Assembly (NCBI GenBank): GCA_903847605.1
Contig: CAINED010000053.1
Span: 1 to 57,314 of the forward strand
Direction of reading: 5' to 3'
Length of the DNA: 57,314 nt
From: an uncultured Hyphomicrobiales bacterium
Lineage (GTDB): Bacteria > Pseudomonadota > Alphaproteobacteria > Rhizobiales > Beijerinckiaceae
Made by a program: the position numbers and the translations under genes. This document shows, piece after piece, positions 26,544 to 34,558 of this stretch. Below the pieces are notes generated by a model. The model worked only from the letters and a program-made list of their open reading frames with translations. It had not been told where the DNA came from and made no database searches. The stretch's first letter is position 1, and every line of letters begins with the position of its first letter.

Positions 26544-27838
26544 TGAACGATTCGGCGGCGCAAAGGGTCTTTCTGTGCCGCGATTGCCTCGTCACGGGCG
26601 AGCGCGCCGCCGCGCGTTGCCCCGCCTGCGGTTCGCCACGAATTGTTAACCACGACGAAGTCGACAGCCTCGCCATCGCCCATATCGATTGCGATGCTTT
26701 TTACGCGGCCATCGAGAAGCACGACAATCCCGCCCTTCGCGATCATCCCGTCATCGTCGGCGGCGGCAAGCGCGGCGTCGTCTCGACCTGCTGCTATATC
26801 GCGCGCACCTATGGCGTGCGCTCGGCCATGCCGATGTTCAAGGCGCTCGCGCTTTGCCCGGACGCCAGGGTGGTGAAGCCCGACATGCAGAAATACGTTG
26901 GCGTCGGCCGGCAGGTGCGCGCCATGATGCTGGACCTCACGCCGCTGGTCGAACCGCTCTCCATCGACGAGGCTTTTCTCGATCTCACGGGCACGCAGCG
27001 ATTGCATCGCGCCAGCCCTGCCCTGTCGCTGGCGCGGCTGGCGCAACGCATCGAACGGGAGATCGGCATCAACATCTCGGTGGGCCTGTCCTACTGCAAG
27101 TTTCTCGCGAAGATCGCCTCCGAACTCGACAAACCCCGTGGCTTCGCCGTGATCGGCAAAGCGGAGGCAAAAGCCTTTCTCGCCAGCAAGCCCGTCGGCC
27201 TGATCTGGGGCGTCGGCAAGGTCGCGCAGGAACGGCTGGCGCGCGACGGGTTTCGCACTATCGGCGACATTCAGGCGCGCGAGGAGACGGACATGCTGCG
27301 CCTTCTCGGCGCGGAAGGACAAAGGCTCTGGCGTCTCGCCAATGGCATCGACAAGCGCAGCGTCTCGCCCGAGCGCGAAGCCAAGGGCATTTCCTCCGAG
27401 ACGACGTTCGACACCGATATATCGTCGCAGGAGGAACTTGCGCCGATATTGCTCGCGCTCAGCGAGAAAGTATCCTCGCGCATGAAGGCTCAGGGGTTCG
27501 CTGGCACGACCGTGACCTTGAAACTGAAAACCGCGGACTTCGCCATCCGCACCCGCGCCCGGACTTTGTCCGAGCCGACGCAGCTTGCCGGACGCATTTT
27601 CGAGGCGGCGCGCGACATGCTGGCGAAGGAAGCGACGGGCACGAAATTTCGTCTCATCGGCGTCGGCCTTTCCGGCCTCTGCGATCCCGCCGAAGCCGAT
27701 CACGGCGACCTCGTGAATACCGGCGTCGTCAGGGAGAAGGCGAAGGAAGCAGCGATGGACGCCCTGCGCGCCAAGTTTGGCAAGGAAGCTGTCGTGAAGG
27801 GGTTGATGTTTGGCGCGGCCAAGCCTGCGAGGAAGTAG
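26543..27838 (+). CDS. dinB: DNA polymerase IV with N-terminal zinc finger
   Basis: This 431-residue Y-family translesion polymerase has the alphaproteobacterial N-terminal extension with four cysteines (C12, C15, C26, C29), a likely zinc knuckle. The catalytic carboxylates are D49 (HIDCDAFYA) and D142-E143 (SIDEAFLDL). The thumb has GIGKVA-like helix-hairpin-helix sequence and the little-finger domain runs to about 400. It is coupled to the DUF3572 gene. No LexA-type operator is obvious upstream, since the unit starts near 26.2 kb. Confidence 0.95.
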   Translation: MNDSAAQRVFLCRDCLVTGERAAARCPACGSPRIVNHDEVDSLAIAHIDCDAFYAAIEKHDNPALRDHPVIVGGGKRGVVSTCCYIARTYGVRSAMPMFKALALCPDARVVKPDMQKYVGVGRQVRAMMLDLTPLVEPLSIDEAFLDLTGTQRLHRASPALSLARLAQRIEREIGINISVGLSYCKFLAKIASELDKPRGFAVIGKAEAKAFLASKPVGLIWGVGKVAQERLARDGFRTIGDIQAREETDMLRLLGAEGQRLWRLANGIDKRSVSPEREAKGISSETTFDTDISSQEELAPILLALSEKVSSRMKAQGFAGTTVTLKLKTADFAIRTRARTLSEPTQLAGRIFEAARDMLAKEATGTKFRLIGVGLSGLCDPAEADHGDLVNTGVVREKAKEAAMDALRAKFGKEAVVKGLMFGAAKPARK

Positions 27839-27914
27839 CGCCGCGCAGCACGCGAGTTGACGCATTCCCTGCCCTTGCCGACAATCGCACGATCTGCGGC
27901 ACGGCTATCCAATT

Positions 27915-28835
27915 ATGAATTTCCGCCAACTCTCCTACTTTGTCGCGATTGCCGACTGCGGCACGATGAACCGTGCCGCCGAACAATTGCGCGTCGCGCA
28001 GACGGCGCTTGGCGCGCAGATCAAGCTGCTCGAAGAAGAACTCGGGGTCGCCCTGCTCGAACGACACTCGCGCGGGATCGAACCGACCAAGGCGGGACGC
28101 CTGCTATACGCACGCGCCCGCGAGATCCTCGCACTCGTCGACGCCGCCAGGCAGGAAGTCGCCAATTGCGAGAAGAAAGAACCGGAAGCGATCCGTATGG
28201 GCATCACGCCCGCGCTGATGCTCGTTGCAGGCACCGAAATCGCAGTGACCACACGCGAGACGATTCCGCAGGTGTCGCTGCGTATCGTCGAGGCGATGAG
28301 CCATGTGCTGATCGACATGCTTCAGCGCGGCGAAGTCGATTTCATCCTTTGCTACGACATTCCCGATCACCCGCAACTCGCGCGAACCGCGCTGCTGCAG
28401 GACGATCTCGTACTAGTGAAGCAGCCCGAAGCCGGCGCGAAAGCAGAACCTGTAACTTTTACCGCTGCAATCGCCCATACCCTTGCCATGCCTGAAGAAG
28501 GCGACAGCGTCAGAACATCCGTGACGCGCATTGCGCGCGACCTCGGCCTCCAATTGCAGGTCGCCTATGAAGTCCGCTCGATCGCCGCGATGAAGATGCT
28601 GGTCGCCAAAGGCGCAGCCGCCGCGATCCTTCCCTTTGCCTCCGTTGTCGAGGAAGTCAGGGATGGGACGCTAGATGCGCGCCCGATCGCCAATCCTGCT
28701 GTCCGCCGCACATTATTTCTCGGCCATTCGCGCGCGGGTGGACCTTTTCGAAATACCGATACTCTCACCGCCGCAGTGCGTTCATCCCTGAGCGGCATGA
28801 TCGAGGCACTGGGGCCGCTCGCGCACAAGCTGTAA
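27915..28835 (+). CDS. LysR-type transcriptional regulator
   Basis: The 306-residue protein has the N-terminal winged helix (FRQLSYFVAIADCGTMNRAA to QIKLLEEELGVALLER) and a periplasmic-binding-like effector domain from about residue 90. The second-helix segment resembles the nitrogen-assimilation Nac/Cbl-like branch, but that is weak. It is co-oriented with the exported rhodanese 120 bp downstream, a possible target. No divergent partner gene. Confidence 0.93.
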   Translation: MNFRQLSYFVAIADCGTMNRAAEQLRVAQTALGAQIKLLEEELGVALLERHSRGIEPTKAGRLLYARAREILALVDAARQEVANCEKKEPEAIRMGITPALMLVAGTEIAVTTRETIPQVSLRIVEAMSHVLIDMLQRGEVDFILCYDIPDHPQLARTALLQDDLVLVKQPEAGAKAEPVTFTAAIAHTLAMPEEGDSVRTSVTRIARDLGLQLQVAYEVRSIAAMKMLVAKGAAAAILPFASVVEEVRDGTLDARPIANPAVRRTLFLGHSRAGGPFRNTDTLTAAVRSSLSGMIEALGPLAHKL

Positions 28836-28954
28836 CGGCTCTCTGATTTTCCGCAGGCAGTCTCAAGAACATACTCTTGGACCGCAACAGTGCTTGTGCA
28901 GCAATCTCCTTTCACAGCGCATGTGATGCGCTGCGTGAAGGAGGAATGATCATC

Positions 28955-29710
28955 ATGAATATTCGTACTTTACTATTGTCTGCACTCGCTGCTTCCACCC
29001 TCCATGCTCTGCCGGCCTTCGCGCAAGCACCCGATATTCTCCACGCGACACTCGCCGAGCCGACTGCGAAAACGCCGGAGATCAGCACAGCGCAGATGCG
29101 CGAAGTCGTCGTCAAGGGCGGCGCCATCATTCTTGACACGCGTTCGCGTCTCGAATTCGACGCGGGCCACATTCCCGGCGCCGCCAATCTCGATTCCGCG
29201 CCGAATATCGCTGTGACAGCAGTCGAGAAGCTCACCGCGAACGACAAGACAAAGACGCTCGTTCTTTATTGCAACGGCCCGTTTTGTCAGGCGAGCCGCC
29301 GTTTCGCGGAACAGCTGGCCGATGCCGGTTTTTCGAATATCAGGCGCTATCAACTTGGCATGCCCGTCTGGCGCGCGCTTGGCGGCCCGACCGAAGTTGC
29401 GCTCGGCGGCATCGAGCGTATCCACAGCAAGGATGGCACCGCCGTATTCCTCGACCTTCGCACAGCCGAGCAATTCGCGAAGAAGACTCTAGCTGGCGCA
29501 ATTAACACACCGCTTGAGGACGTGATGTCAGGCAAGATCGCCAAGCTGCCCTTGCCCGAAGACGACTTCAACCGCCGCATCATTCTCGTCGGCGCAACGC
29601 CCTCGGATGCACGCAAGCTTGCCGAAATCCTGAGCAAGCGCCCATGGCACAATGTCAGTTACTACGGCGGTTCGACAGAGGAACTGCTGGCGAAGCTGGC
29701 GAGGAATTGA
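28955..29710 (+). CDS. Exported tandem rhodanese-domain protein
   Basis: The start is ATG 28955, ten bases after GGAGG; an ATG at 28946 lies too close to it. The 251-residue protein has a signal peptide ending LPAFAQ. Rhodanese domain 1 (about 45-150) has the catalytic loop CNGPFCQASRR; domain 2 (about 165-250) keeps the fold signature FLDLRTAEQF and PLED but has VGATPSDA where the cysteine should be, so it is inactive. A periplasmic sulfurtransferase or sulfur carrier is likely. It follows a LysR gene; convergent with eipB. Confidence 0.88.
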   Translation: MNIRTLLLSALAASTLHALPAFAQAPDILHATLAEPTAKTPEISTAQMREVVVKGGAIILDTRSRLEFDAGHIPGAANLDSAPNIAVTAVEKLTANDKTKTLVLYCNGPFCQASRRFAEQLADAGFSNIRRYQLGMPVWRALGGPTEVALGGIERIHSKDGTAVFLDLRTAEQFAKKTLAGAINTPLEDVMSGKIAKLPLPEDDFNRRIILVGATPSDARKLAEILSKRPWHNVSYYGGSTEELLAKLARN

Positions 29711-29726
29711 GCCGCAACATTAAATC

Positions 29727-29761
29727 GAAGCCGGCGCTATTTCTCGCATGGCGTCGGCTTC
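29727..29761. terminator. Possible bidirectional terminator hairpin
   Basis: GAAGCCG (29727-29733) pairs with CGGCTTC (29755-29761), with GCGC/GCGT-like inner pairs, between the converging rhodanese and eipB genes. It overlaps the eipB stop and lacks a long T-run. Confidence 0.35.
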
Positions 29762-30573
29762 AGCAATTCGAATTGCGAAATCTTTCCGCCGAGAACGAAA
29801 TCGCCGTAGTTGAGGCGCAGGTTGCTGGAAATTCCGTTCTCCCACATCTCGAAAGCGAGTGTATAGATCGGCGCGCCATCGGGCTTGTCGCGGTCGAAAT
29901 AACTCGCGACGACGGGCCAGCGCTGCATCTCCTTCATCCCCTCGGTCTTGCCCGCTTCATCGTCCGAAGCCTTTGCCGAGGGACGGCCAATGATGTTGAG
30001 CGAGTGATAGACCTTCTGTCCGTCGCCCGAACCGTCATAGGCGTTGATTTCAAGCGTCGTCTCGCCCGCGCGCGCCGCTGCAAGGCCGCGCAGGGTCTGC
30101 TGCACGGGAAACAGCGCGACGACGGCGAGATCGGTTTTCGCGGGCGCGGGGCTTTTCATGTTGATCGAAAGCGAATCCTCGGTGCGCTCGGCCGCTCCTT
30201 CAAGAAGCTTGGTGCGGTTGCCGTTGGACAGCGTCTCGATGCGGAAGCGAAAAGTCTTGCCATCGCCGGATTCGAAGGTCGTCGAGCGCGTATCGAGCAC
30301 CTGCGGACGGCCTTCCGCGGAAACAAGTTCTGTCGCCTGGCGGAAGGTCACCGTGTAACCCTCGCAGGAATTGCCGTTGAATTCATAGACGATGCGGCCG
30401 CGTGCGGAGGTCGGGGCGTCGCTGCCCTTCGACGACAACAGGCTGAGCTCGTAAACCGCCTTGTGCGGCGCGAGCGGAACTTCGGCCGCGCCGGCGGCGC
30501 AGGGCAAAAAGGCAGAGGCCGCGAAAACAGCGAAGGCGGCGCGGGACAAAATTGGCGTCATCAAGGGCTCCAT
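29737..30573 (-). CDS. eipB: EipB family (DUF1849) periplasmic envelope integrity protein
   Basis: The 278-residue protein has a signal peptide ending AAGAAE and the DUF1849 pattern APHKAVYEL, RGRIVYEFNGNSCEGY and FEMWENGISSNLRL...DF. Two cysteines in the mature part, in NSCEGY and in the terminal TPCEK, match the conserved disulfide described for Brucella EipB. That protein is a beta-spiral periplasmic factor maintaining the cell envelope with lipoproteins and outer membrane parts. It is divergent from the ridA-like gene. MEPLM and MTP are alternative starts. Confidence 0.9.
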   Translation of the reverse strand: MEPLMTPILSRAAFAVFAASAFLPCAAGAAEVPLAPHKAVYELSLLSSKGSDAPTSARGRIVYEFNGNSCEGYTVTFRQATELVSAEGRPQVLDTRSTTFESGDGKTFRFRIETLSNGNRTKLLEGAAERTEDSLSINMKSPAPAKTDLAVVALFPVQQTLRGLAAARAGETTLEINAYDGSGDGQKVYHSLNIIGRPSAKASDDEAGKTEGMKEMQRWPVVASYFDRDKPDGAPIYTLAFEMWENGISSNLRLNYGDFVLGGKISQFELLKPTPCEK

Positions 30574-30715
30574 TGCGCCAAGTCTACTCCGATTCCCGCG
30601 TGGCGAAATGAGGGCGGCGCGATCTGCGCGAAAACGTGATCATGCAGTCTCTAGCCTCAAACCTCTTGGCGCGCGCCCCCGGCGAAGCGTAACGTCGCGC
30701 AAATCGGAGGCGAAT

Positions 30716-31192
30716 ATGACCAGCCCGGAAGCACGCCTGAAGCAACTCGGCATCGAACTGCCGCGCCCCGCGGCCCCCGTCGCCAATTATCTGCCCTTCG
30801 TCATCACGGGAAATCTCCTCGTTATTTCCGGGCAACTGCCCTTCGGCGCGGATGGCAAGATTGCGCCGGGCCATACCGGCAAGCTCGGGACGGATATTTT
30901 CAACGAGGCGGGGCAGCAGGCCGCGCGCCTGTGCGCCATCAACATCCTCGCGCAGGCGAAGGAGGCCGCAGGCTCGCTTGCCCATATCCGCCGCTGCATC
31001 CGCCTTGCCGGATATGTGAATGTGAGCCCTAAATTCACGGCCATTCCCGCCGTGCTGAACGGCGCCAGCGATCTCATGGTCGCGGTGCTCGGCGAGAAGG
31101 GCAAACATGCCCGCGTCGCGGTCGGCGTCGCCGAACTGCCGCTCGATGCGGCTGTCGAAGTCGAGGCCATGTTCGAGATCGACCCTGCATGA
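30716..31192 (+). CDS. RidA/YjgF family protein
   Basis: The 158-residue protein starts at ATG 30716 with GGAGG five bases upstream; a longer open frame is non-coding over eipB. It has LVISGQLPFGADG, AARLCAINILAQAKEAAGSL, RLAGYVNVSPKF and HARVAVGVAELPLDAAVEVEA of the YjgF/chorismate-mutase-like fold. Length places it in the YjgF_like group rather than short RidA. RidA-type enzymes deaminate reactive enamines; activity of this branch is uncertain. It overlaps the next gene by four bases. Confidence 0.93.
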   Translation: MTSPEARLKQLGIELPRPAAPVANYLPFVITGNLLVISGQLPFGADGKIAPGHTGKLGTDIFNEAGQQAARLCAINILAQAKEAAGSLAHIRRCIRLAGYVNVSPKFTAIPAVLNGASDLMVAVLGEKGKHARVAVGVAELPLDAAVEVEAMFEIDPA

Positions 31193-31959
31193 GCATTCTG
31201 CGGCCGGACTGGCTCACCGCGCGCCCCATCGCCCATCGCGGTCTGCACGATCGTGGCAAGGGCGTGATCGAGAACAGCGCCAGCGCGGCGCGCGCCGCCA
31301 TCGAAAGCCAATACGCCATCGAATGCGATGTGCAGATGTCCAGCGATGGCGAAGCCATGGTCTTTCATGACGAGACGCTGGATCGTCTCACGACGGCGAA
31401 GGGCCGCGTCGACGAACGCAGCGCTGGCGAACTTTCGAACATCGTCCTGCGTGGTGGCGGCGATGGCATCATGACGCTGATGGACTTTCTCGATCTCATC
31501 AATGACAGCGTTGCGCTGATCATCGAGATCAAGAGCGAGTTTTCGGGCGACATGCGCCTTGCCGACCGTACGGGGCAACTCGCCAGCGCCTATGATGGTC
31601 CGCTTGCGCTCAAAAGTTTCGATCCTGCCATCATGGCGCATCTGCGCATGCATCGCGAGAGGCTCGGCATCGCGCATGTGCCGCTCGGCATGGTGGCGGA
31701 AGCCCATTACGATCACGCCGAATGGAATTTTCTGGGCACAGCGCAGAAGCAATCGCTCGCGCATTTCCTGCACTGGCAGGAGACGCAGCCGGACTTCCTC
31801 TCCTACGGCGTGCGCGACCTGCCACACGCCGTGCCGCATCTTCTGCGCTCCGCGCTCGGCCTGCCCGTGATGACATGGACCGTGCGCACGCCGGAGCAGC
31901 GCGAGACAGCCGGACGCTGGGCCGATCAGATAATCTTTGAGGGCTGGCGGCCGGAGTGA
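31189..31959 (+). CDS. Glycerophosphodiester phosphodiesterase family protein
   Basis: The 256-residue TIM-barrel enzyme has the catalytic signature AHRGLHD, ENS, IECDVQMSSDGEAMVFHDETLDRLT and a C-terminal MTWTVRTPEQ. It would cleave glycerophosphodiesters to glycerol-3-phosphate and an alcohol. No signal peptide, so cytosolic. It is translationally coupled to the RidA-like gene (ATGA). In related genomes I recall a COG3146 acyltransferase following; here that gene is at 42619. Confidence 0.93.
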   Translation: MSILRPDWLTARPIAHRGLHDRGKGVIENSASAARAAIESQYAIECDVQMSSDGEAMVFHDETLDRLTTAKGRVDERSAGELSNIVLRGGGDGIMTLMDFLDLINDSVALIIEIKSEFSGDMRLADRTGQLASAYDGPLALKSFDPAIMAHLRMHRERLGIAHVPLGMVAEAHYDHAEWNFLGTAQKQSLAHFLHWQETQPDFLSYGVRDLPHAVPHLLRSALGLPVMTWTVRTPEQRETAGRWADQIIFEGWRPE

Positions 31960-32038
31960 AGCTGGCTTTCCGCAGCAATAAGTCCTCACGCCTTGCGACA
32001 GTGATCCGCATTTTGAAATTCTTGATAACGAAAACTCT

Positions 32039-32170
32039 CCACATCTCCGGGGCGCTTGCGCAGCAAGCGAACCCGGAGTCCAGACTGTCCCGATGAGATG
32101 GAAGAGTTGAAGATTCTGCCTCACTAGCCGTGGACCCCGGGTTCGCGCTTCGCGCGCCCCGGGGATGTGG
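32039..32170. repeat. Paired REP-like inverted repeat
   Basis: The left arm 32039-32082 (CCACATCTCCGGGGCGC ... ACCCGGAGTCCA) and right arm 32131-32170 (TGGACCCCGGGTT ... GGGGATGTGG) are near-perfect reverse complements of about 40 bases. A further copy of the same sequence lies at 53781. Each arm holds its own inner hairpin. Confidence 0.8.
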
Positions 32171-32210
32171 CACATAATGTCATCGGCGATTACAGGCGCG
32201 AGAGTGAGGG

Positions 32211-32630
32211 TCATGAAGCGCCGTGATGCGCTTTAATTCCGCTACGACGCTTTTGCTCCGATAGCCGCAGCAGCGCATCGTCCACCTGCGGAAAGCTTGC
32301 GCGCACGAATTCGCGGTTACGCCAGTAGCATGCGATCTTTTCATCCGTACAGAGGCCGCGCGTGCGGCAGGCGGCCAGGGCGCAATGTCCGGGCGCGCCC
32401 ATTCCGTTGACGAGGCCGCGCAGGAAACTGGCTTGTTCGGCGTTGAGGTCGATGGTCTGCATCGCTGATAGTCCCAGCGCCTCGCCAGCGGCGATTACCT
32501 CGGCCGAGCGCTGTTCGAGGCAGTCGTGCCGGAAATGCGCGAGGGCCTGGTGATGCTCCGGGGAAAAGCGCGGCGCGCGGACGTCGAGACGGGCCGCGCG
32601 CGGACGGCGGATTATATTCTTCGAACTCAT
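32211..32630 (-). CDS. Hypothetical protein, 139 aa
   Basis: I chose ATG 32630 because GGAG lies eight bases upstream; the frame continues upstream into repeat-rich non-coding DNA. The product is basic at the start (SSKNIIRRPRAARLDVRAPR) and mostly helical. It has four cysteines: C46 and, in the second half, GHCALAACRTRGLC. That cysteine cluster could bind metal. I do not recognise the family. It is isolated between repeat clusters, with no operon partner. Confidence 0.6.
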   Translation of the reverse strand: MSSKNIIRRPRAARLDVRAPRFSPEHHQALAHFRHDCLEQRSAEVIAAGEALGLSAMQTIDLNAEQASFLRGLVNGMGAPGHCALAACRTRGLCTDEKIACYWRNREFVRASFPQVDDALLRLSEQKRRSGIKAHHGAS

Positions 32631-32692
32631 CGGAAAATCTCCAGCCAGAATGGCTCCGGCATTCCCTTGGGAACGCGGAGGATAAAGGGCCA

Positions 32693-32748
32693 CGGGACGC
32701 TGGTTCGCCGTGAGAATGGTTGGGGTGTGCTGGCGAACCAGCGTCCCG
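32693..32748. repeat. Inverted repeat with 17-bp perfect stem
   Basis: CGGGACGCTGGTTCGCC at 32693-32709 and GGCGAACCAGCGTCCCG at 32732-32748 are exact reverse complements around a 22-base loop. A smaller GCCCGTT/AACGGGC dyad follows at about 32792-32813. Confidence 0.8.
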
Positions 32749-33011
32749 CGTTCGGCTTTTTGCGGTTTTCCGCCAAACCCTGGGAATACGAGCCCGTTAG
32801 GCTCGCAACGGGCACACGCGAATGCCTTGCGGCGCTCGCGCGCTGGCGGCCCGGCCCGAATTCCGTGCCCGGTGAACACGGCCCTCAGGCGCCGATCCCC
32901 TCCGCTGAAAACGACCGCTCGAGATCAGCCCCTTGCGGACGGGATTTAGGAATATAAGCATAAATCTAGTATTAAGTCAAGACCCAACGATGTTTGCAGT
33001 CAAACAGCTGA

Positions 33012-33046
33012 TGTACTAATCAGTACAAAATGTACCATTCAGTACA
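33012..33046. promoter_or_regulatory. Tandem operator (two TGTAC-N6-GTACA sites)
   Basis: TGTACTAATCAGTACA (33012-33027) and TGTACCATTCAGTACA (33031-33046) are two copies of one perfect dyad, starts 19 bases apart. They lie directly before the ribosome site of the DUF1348-like gene, whose partner is a TetR regulator, the likely binder. A TTGCAG at 32994 with a weak TAATCA 17 bases on would place the -10 in the first site. Confidence 0.75.
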
Positions 33047-33056
33047 GGAGTTACAG

Positions 33057-33524
33057 ATGACCGCACGCCCGCCGCTGCCCCCGTTCAATGCCGAAACCGC
33101 CGCGCAGAAGGCCCGAATGGCCGAGGATGCCTGGAACAGCCGGGATCCCCAGCGCGTCGCACTCGCCTATACGGCCGACAGCGAATGGCGCAATCGCGCC
33201 GAATTCTTACGCGGGCGTGAGGAGATCGTCGCGTTTCTGCAGCGCAAATGGGCGCGGGAAATCGAATACCGGCTGATCAAGGAAGTCTGGACCCATGGTG
33301 AAAACAGGATCGCGGTCCGCTTCGCCTACGAATGGCGGGACGTTTCCGGCCAGTGGTACCGCTCCTACGGCAACGAGAACTGGGAGTTCGACGGCGAGGG
33401 CCTCATGCGCCGCCGCGTCGCCAGCATCAACGACCTGCCGATTGCGGAGGCCGACCGGAAATTCCACTGGCCGCAGGGCCGCCGGCCGGACGACCATCCA
33501 TCGCTGAGCGCGCTCGGCCTGTGA
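33057..33524 (+). CDS. NTF2-like (DUF1348) protein
   Basis: The 155-residue SnoaL/NTF2-fold protein has [50 protein letters not shown] and the Trp/Tyr-rich [13 protein letters not shown] typical of DUF1348. GGAG six bases before ATG 33057 fixes the start. The stop overlaps the start of the TetR gene (TGATG). A doubled operator lies just upstream. The family's biochemical role is unknown; pairing with a TetR suggests it handles or answers to a small hydrophobic or reactive compound. Confidence 0.9.
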   Translation: MTARPPLPPFNAETAAQKARMAEDAWNSRDPQRVALAYTADSEWRNRAEFLRGREEIVAFLQRKWAREIEYRLIKEVWTHGENRIAVRFAYEWRDVSGQWYRSYGNENWEFDGEGLMRRRVASINDLPIAEADRKFHWPQGRRPDDHPSLSALGL

Positions 33525-34081
33525 TGGCGCGCGTCGTTTCCGAACGAAAGGACGCCCTGCCCGCGCTCGCCGAAGTCTTCCGCGAACATGGCTTTGCGGG
33601 GGCGAGTCTCGCGCTGATTTCCGCCGCCTCGGGCCTCGGTAAGGGCAGCCTCTACCACTTCTTCCCGCGCGGGAAGGAAGAGATGGCGGCCGCCGTGCTG
33701 GAGGAAATCGACGGCTGGTTCGAGACGCGATTGTTCCGGCCTTTGCGGGAGAGCCCGGACCCCGGCGCGGCGGTTGCGGCCGCCTTCGAGGATGTTGACG
33801 CCTATTTCCGCAGCGGCCAAAGGGTCTGCCTCGTGGGCGCTTTTGCGCTGGGCGATGCGCGCGACCGGTTCGGCACGGCGGTAAATGCCTATTTCGCGCG
33901 CTGGATCGCGGCGCTGGCCGATGCCTTCATCCGCGCCGGGCGCGCCAGCGCGCAGGCGCAGGAACTGGCCGAGGAGATCGTGCTCGAAATCCAGGGCGCC
34001 ATCGTGCTGGCGCGGGCCATGAACGACCCTGCGATCTTCCAGCGCGCCCTGAACAGAATGCGAGCGCGGGCGCAGGGATGA
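33524..34081 (+). CDS. TetR/AcrR family transcriptional regulator
   Basis: The 185-residue protein has an N-terminal helix-turn-helix (FAGASLALISAASGLGKGSLYHFFPRGKEEM) like the YxaF/LmrA branch and a helical ligand domain with a single cysteine in RVCLVGAFAL. It overlaps the DUF1348 gene by one base. By the usual logic it represses its own operon at the tandem TGTAC-N6-GTACA sites. Effector unknown. Confidence 0.92.
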   Translation: MARVVSERKDALPALAEVFREHGFAGASLALISAASGLGKGSLYHFFPRGKEEMAAAVLEEIDGWFETRLFRPLRESPDPGAAVAAAFEDVDAYFRSGQRVCLVGAFALGDARDRFGTAVNAYFARWIAALADAFIRAGRASAQAQELAEEIVLEIQGAIVLARAMNDPAIFQRALNRMRARAQG

Positions 34082-34093
34082 GAGTGCGGGCGT

Positions 34094-34120
34094 CTCAGGC
34101 GGACAATACTGACGCCTGAG
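34094..34120 (+). terminator. Possible terminator hairpin after tetR-type gene
   Basis: CTCAGGCG (34094-34101) and CGCCTGAG (34113-34120) form an eight-pair stem with an 11-base loop just after the stop codon; no T-run follows. Confidence 0.4.
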
Positions 34121-34127
34121 CCGAATA

Positions 34128-34159
34128 TTGCATTAGAAATAATTATATCGTATTATTTC
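34128..34159 (+). promoter_or_regulatory. Promoter-operator of the RES-Xre toxin-antitoxin operon
   Basis: TTGCAT (34128-34133) and TATTAT (34151-34156) are spaced by 17 bases. A perfect dyad GAAATAAT / ATTATTTC (34136-34143 and 34152-34159) covers the spacer and the -10, the layout expected for autorepression by the antitoxin. Confidence 0.75.
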
Positions 34160-34177
34160 ACAAGAAAGGAATTGCCG

Positions 34178-34558
34178 ATGGCGCTTGCTGCCCAATTCGC
34201 AGGTTCAGCCCAGCCGGGGCCGGTCGTCACCAAGGCGGTTCTTCGAGCCGCCGCAGCCCTGGACATGCCTGCGCGGGCGCTGGCGGGTGTGCTCGGCGTC
34301 AGCGAGGCGACGCTCTCGCGCATGAAGCGCGGCGACCATGCGCTCGAGCGCACGTCGAAATCCTTCGAACTCGCGGTGCTCTTCATCCGCATGTTCCGCT
34401 CGCTGGACGCGATCGCCGGCGGCGACGAGAGCGTGGCGCGGCAATGGCTCGTCAATCACAACACGGCGCTCGATGGCGTACCCGCGCAGAAGATCGCGAC
34501 CATAACTGGATTGCTCGATGTCATCGCCTATCTTGACGCCCGCCGCGCTCGCGTCTGA
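34178..34558 (+). CDS. Antitoxin of Xre/MbcA/ParS family
   Basis: The 126-residue protein has an Xre-like helix-turn-helix (LDMPARALAGVLGVSEATLSRMK) followed by the DUF2384 C-terminal region (SFELAVLFIRMFRSLDAIAGGDESVARQWLVNHNTALDGVPAQKIATITGLLDVIAYLDARR) that plugs the toxin active site. ATG 34178 has AAAGGA seven bases upstream; an in-frame TTG at 34172 is less likely. It overlaps the toxin gene by about 40 bases and likely represses the shared promoter. Confidence 0.92.
   Translation: MALAAQFAGSAQPGPVVTKAVLRAAAALDMPARALAGVLGVSEATLSRMKRGDHALERTSKSFELAVLFIRMFRSLDAIAGGDESVARQWLVNHNTALDGVPAQKIATITGLLDVIAYLDARRARV

Larger units (their letters stand above)
32631..33056. other. Repeat- and operator-bearing intergenic region
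   Basis: The 426-bp divergent gap has no credible gene. Its left part holds palindromes, including a 17-base perfect stem; its right part is AT-rich and holds a promoter and doubled operator for the gene at 33057. Confidence 0.6.

Noticed and set aside
26504..27865. 453-residue minus-strand frame over dinB
   Set aside because: Antisense of dinB with no family resemblance; dinB motifs are unambiguous.
30787..32214. 475-residue minus-strand frame over ridA and the phosphodiesterase
   Set aside because: Antisense shadow; both plus-strand genes show catalytic motifs and a 4-bp overlap.
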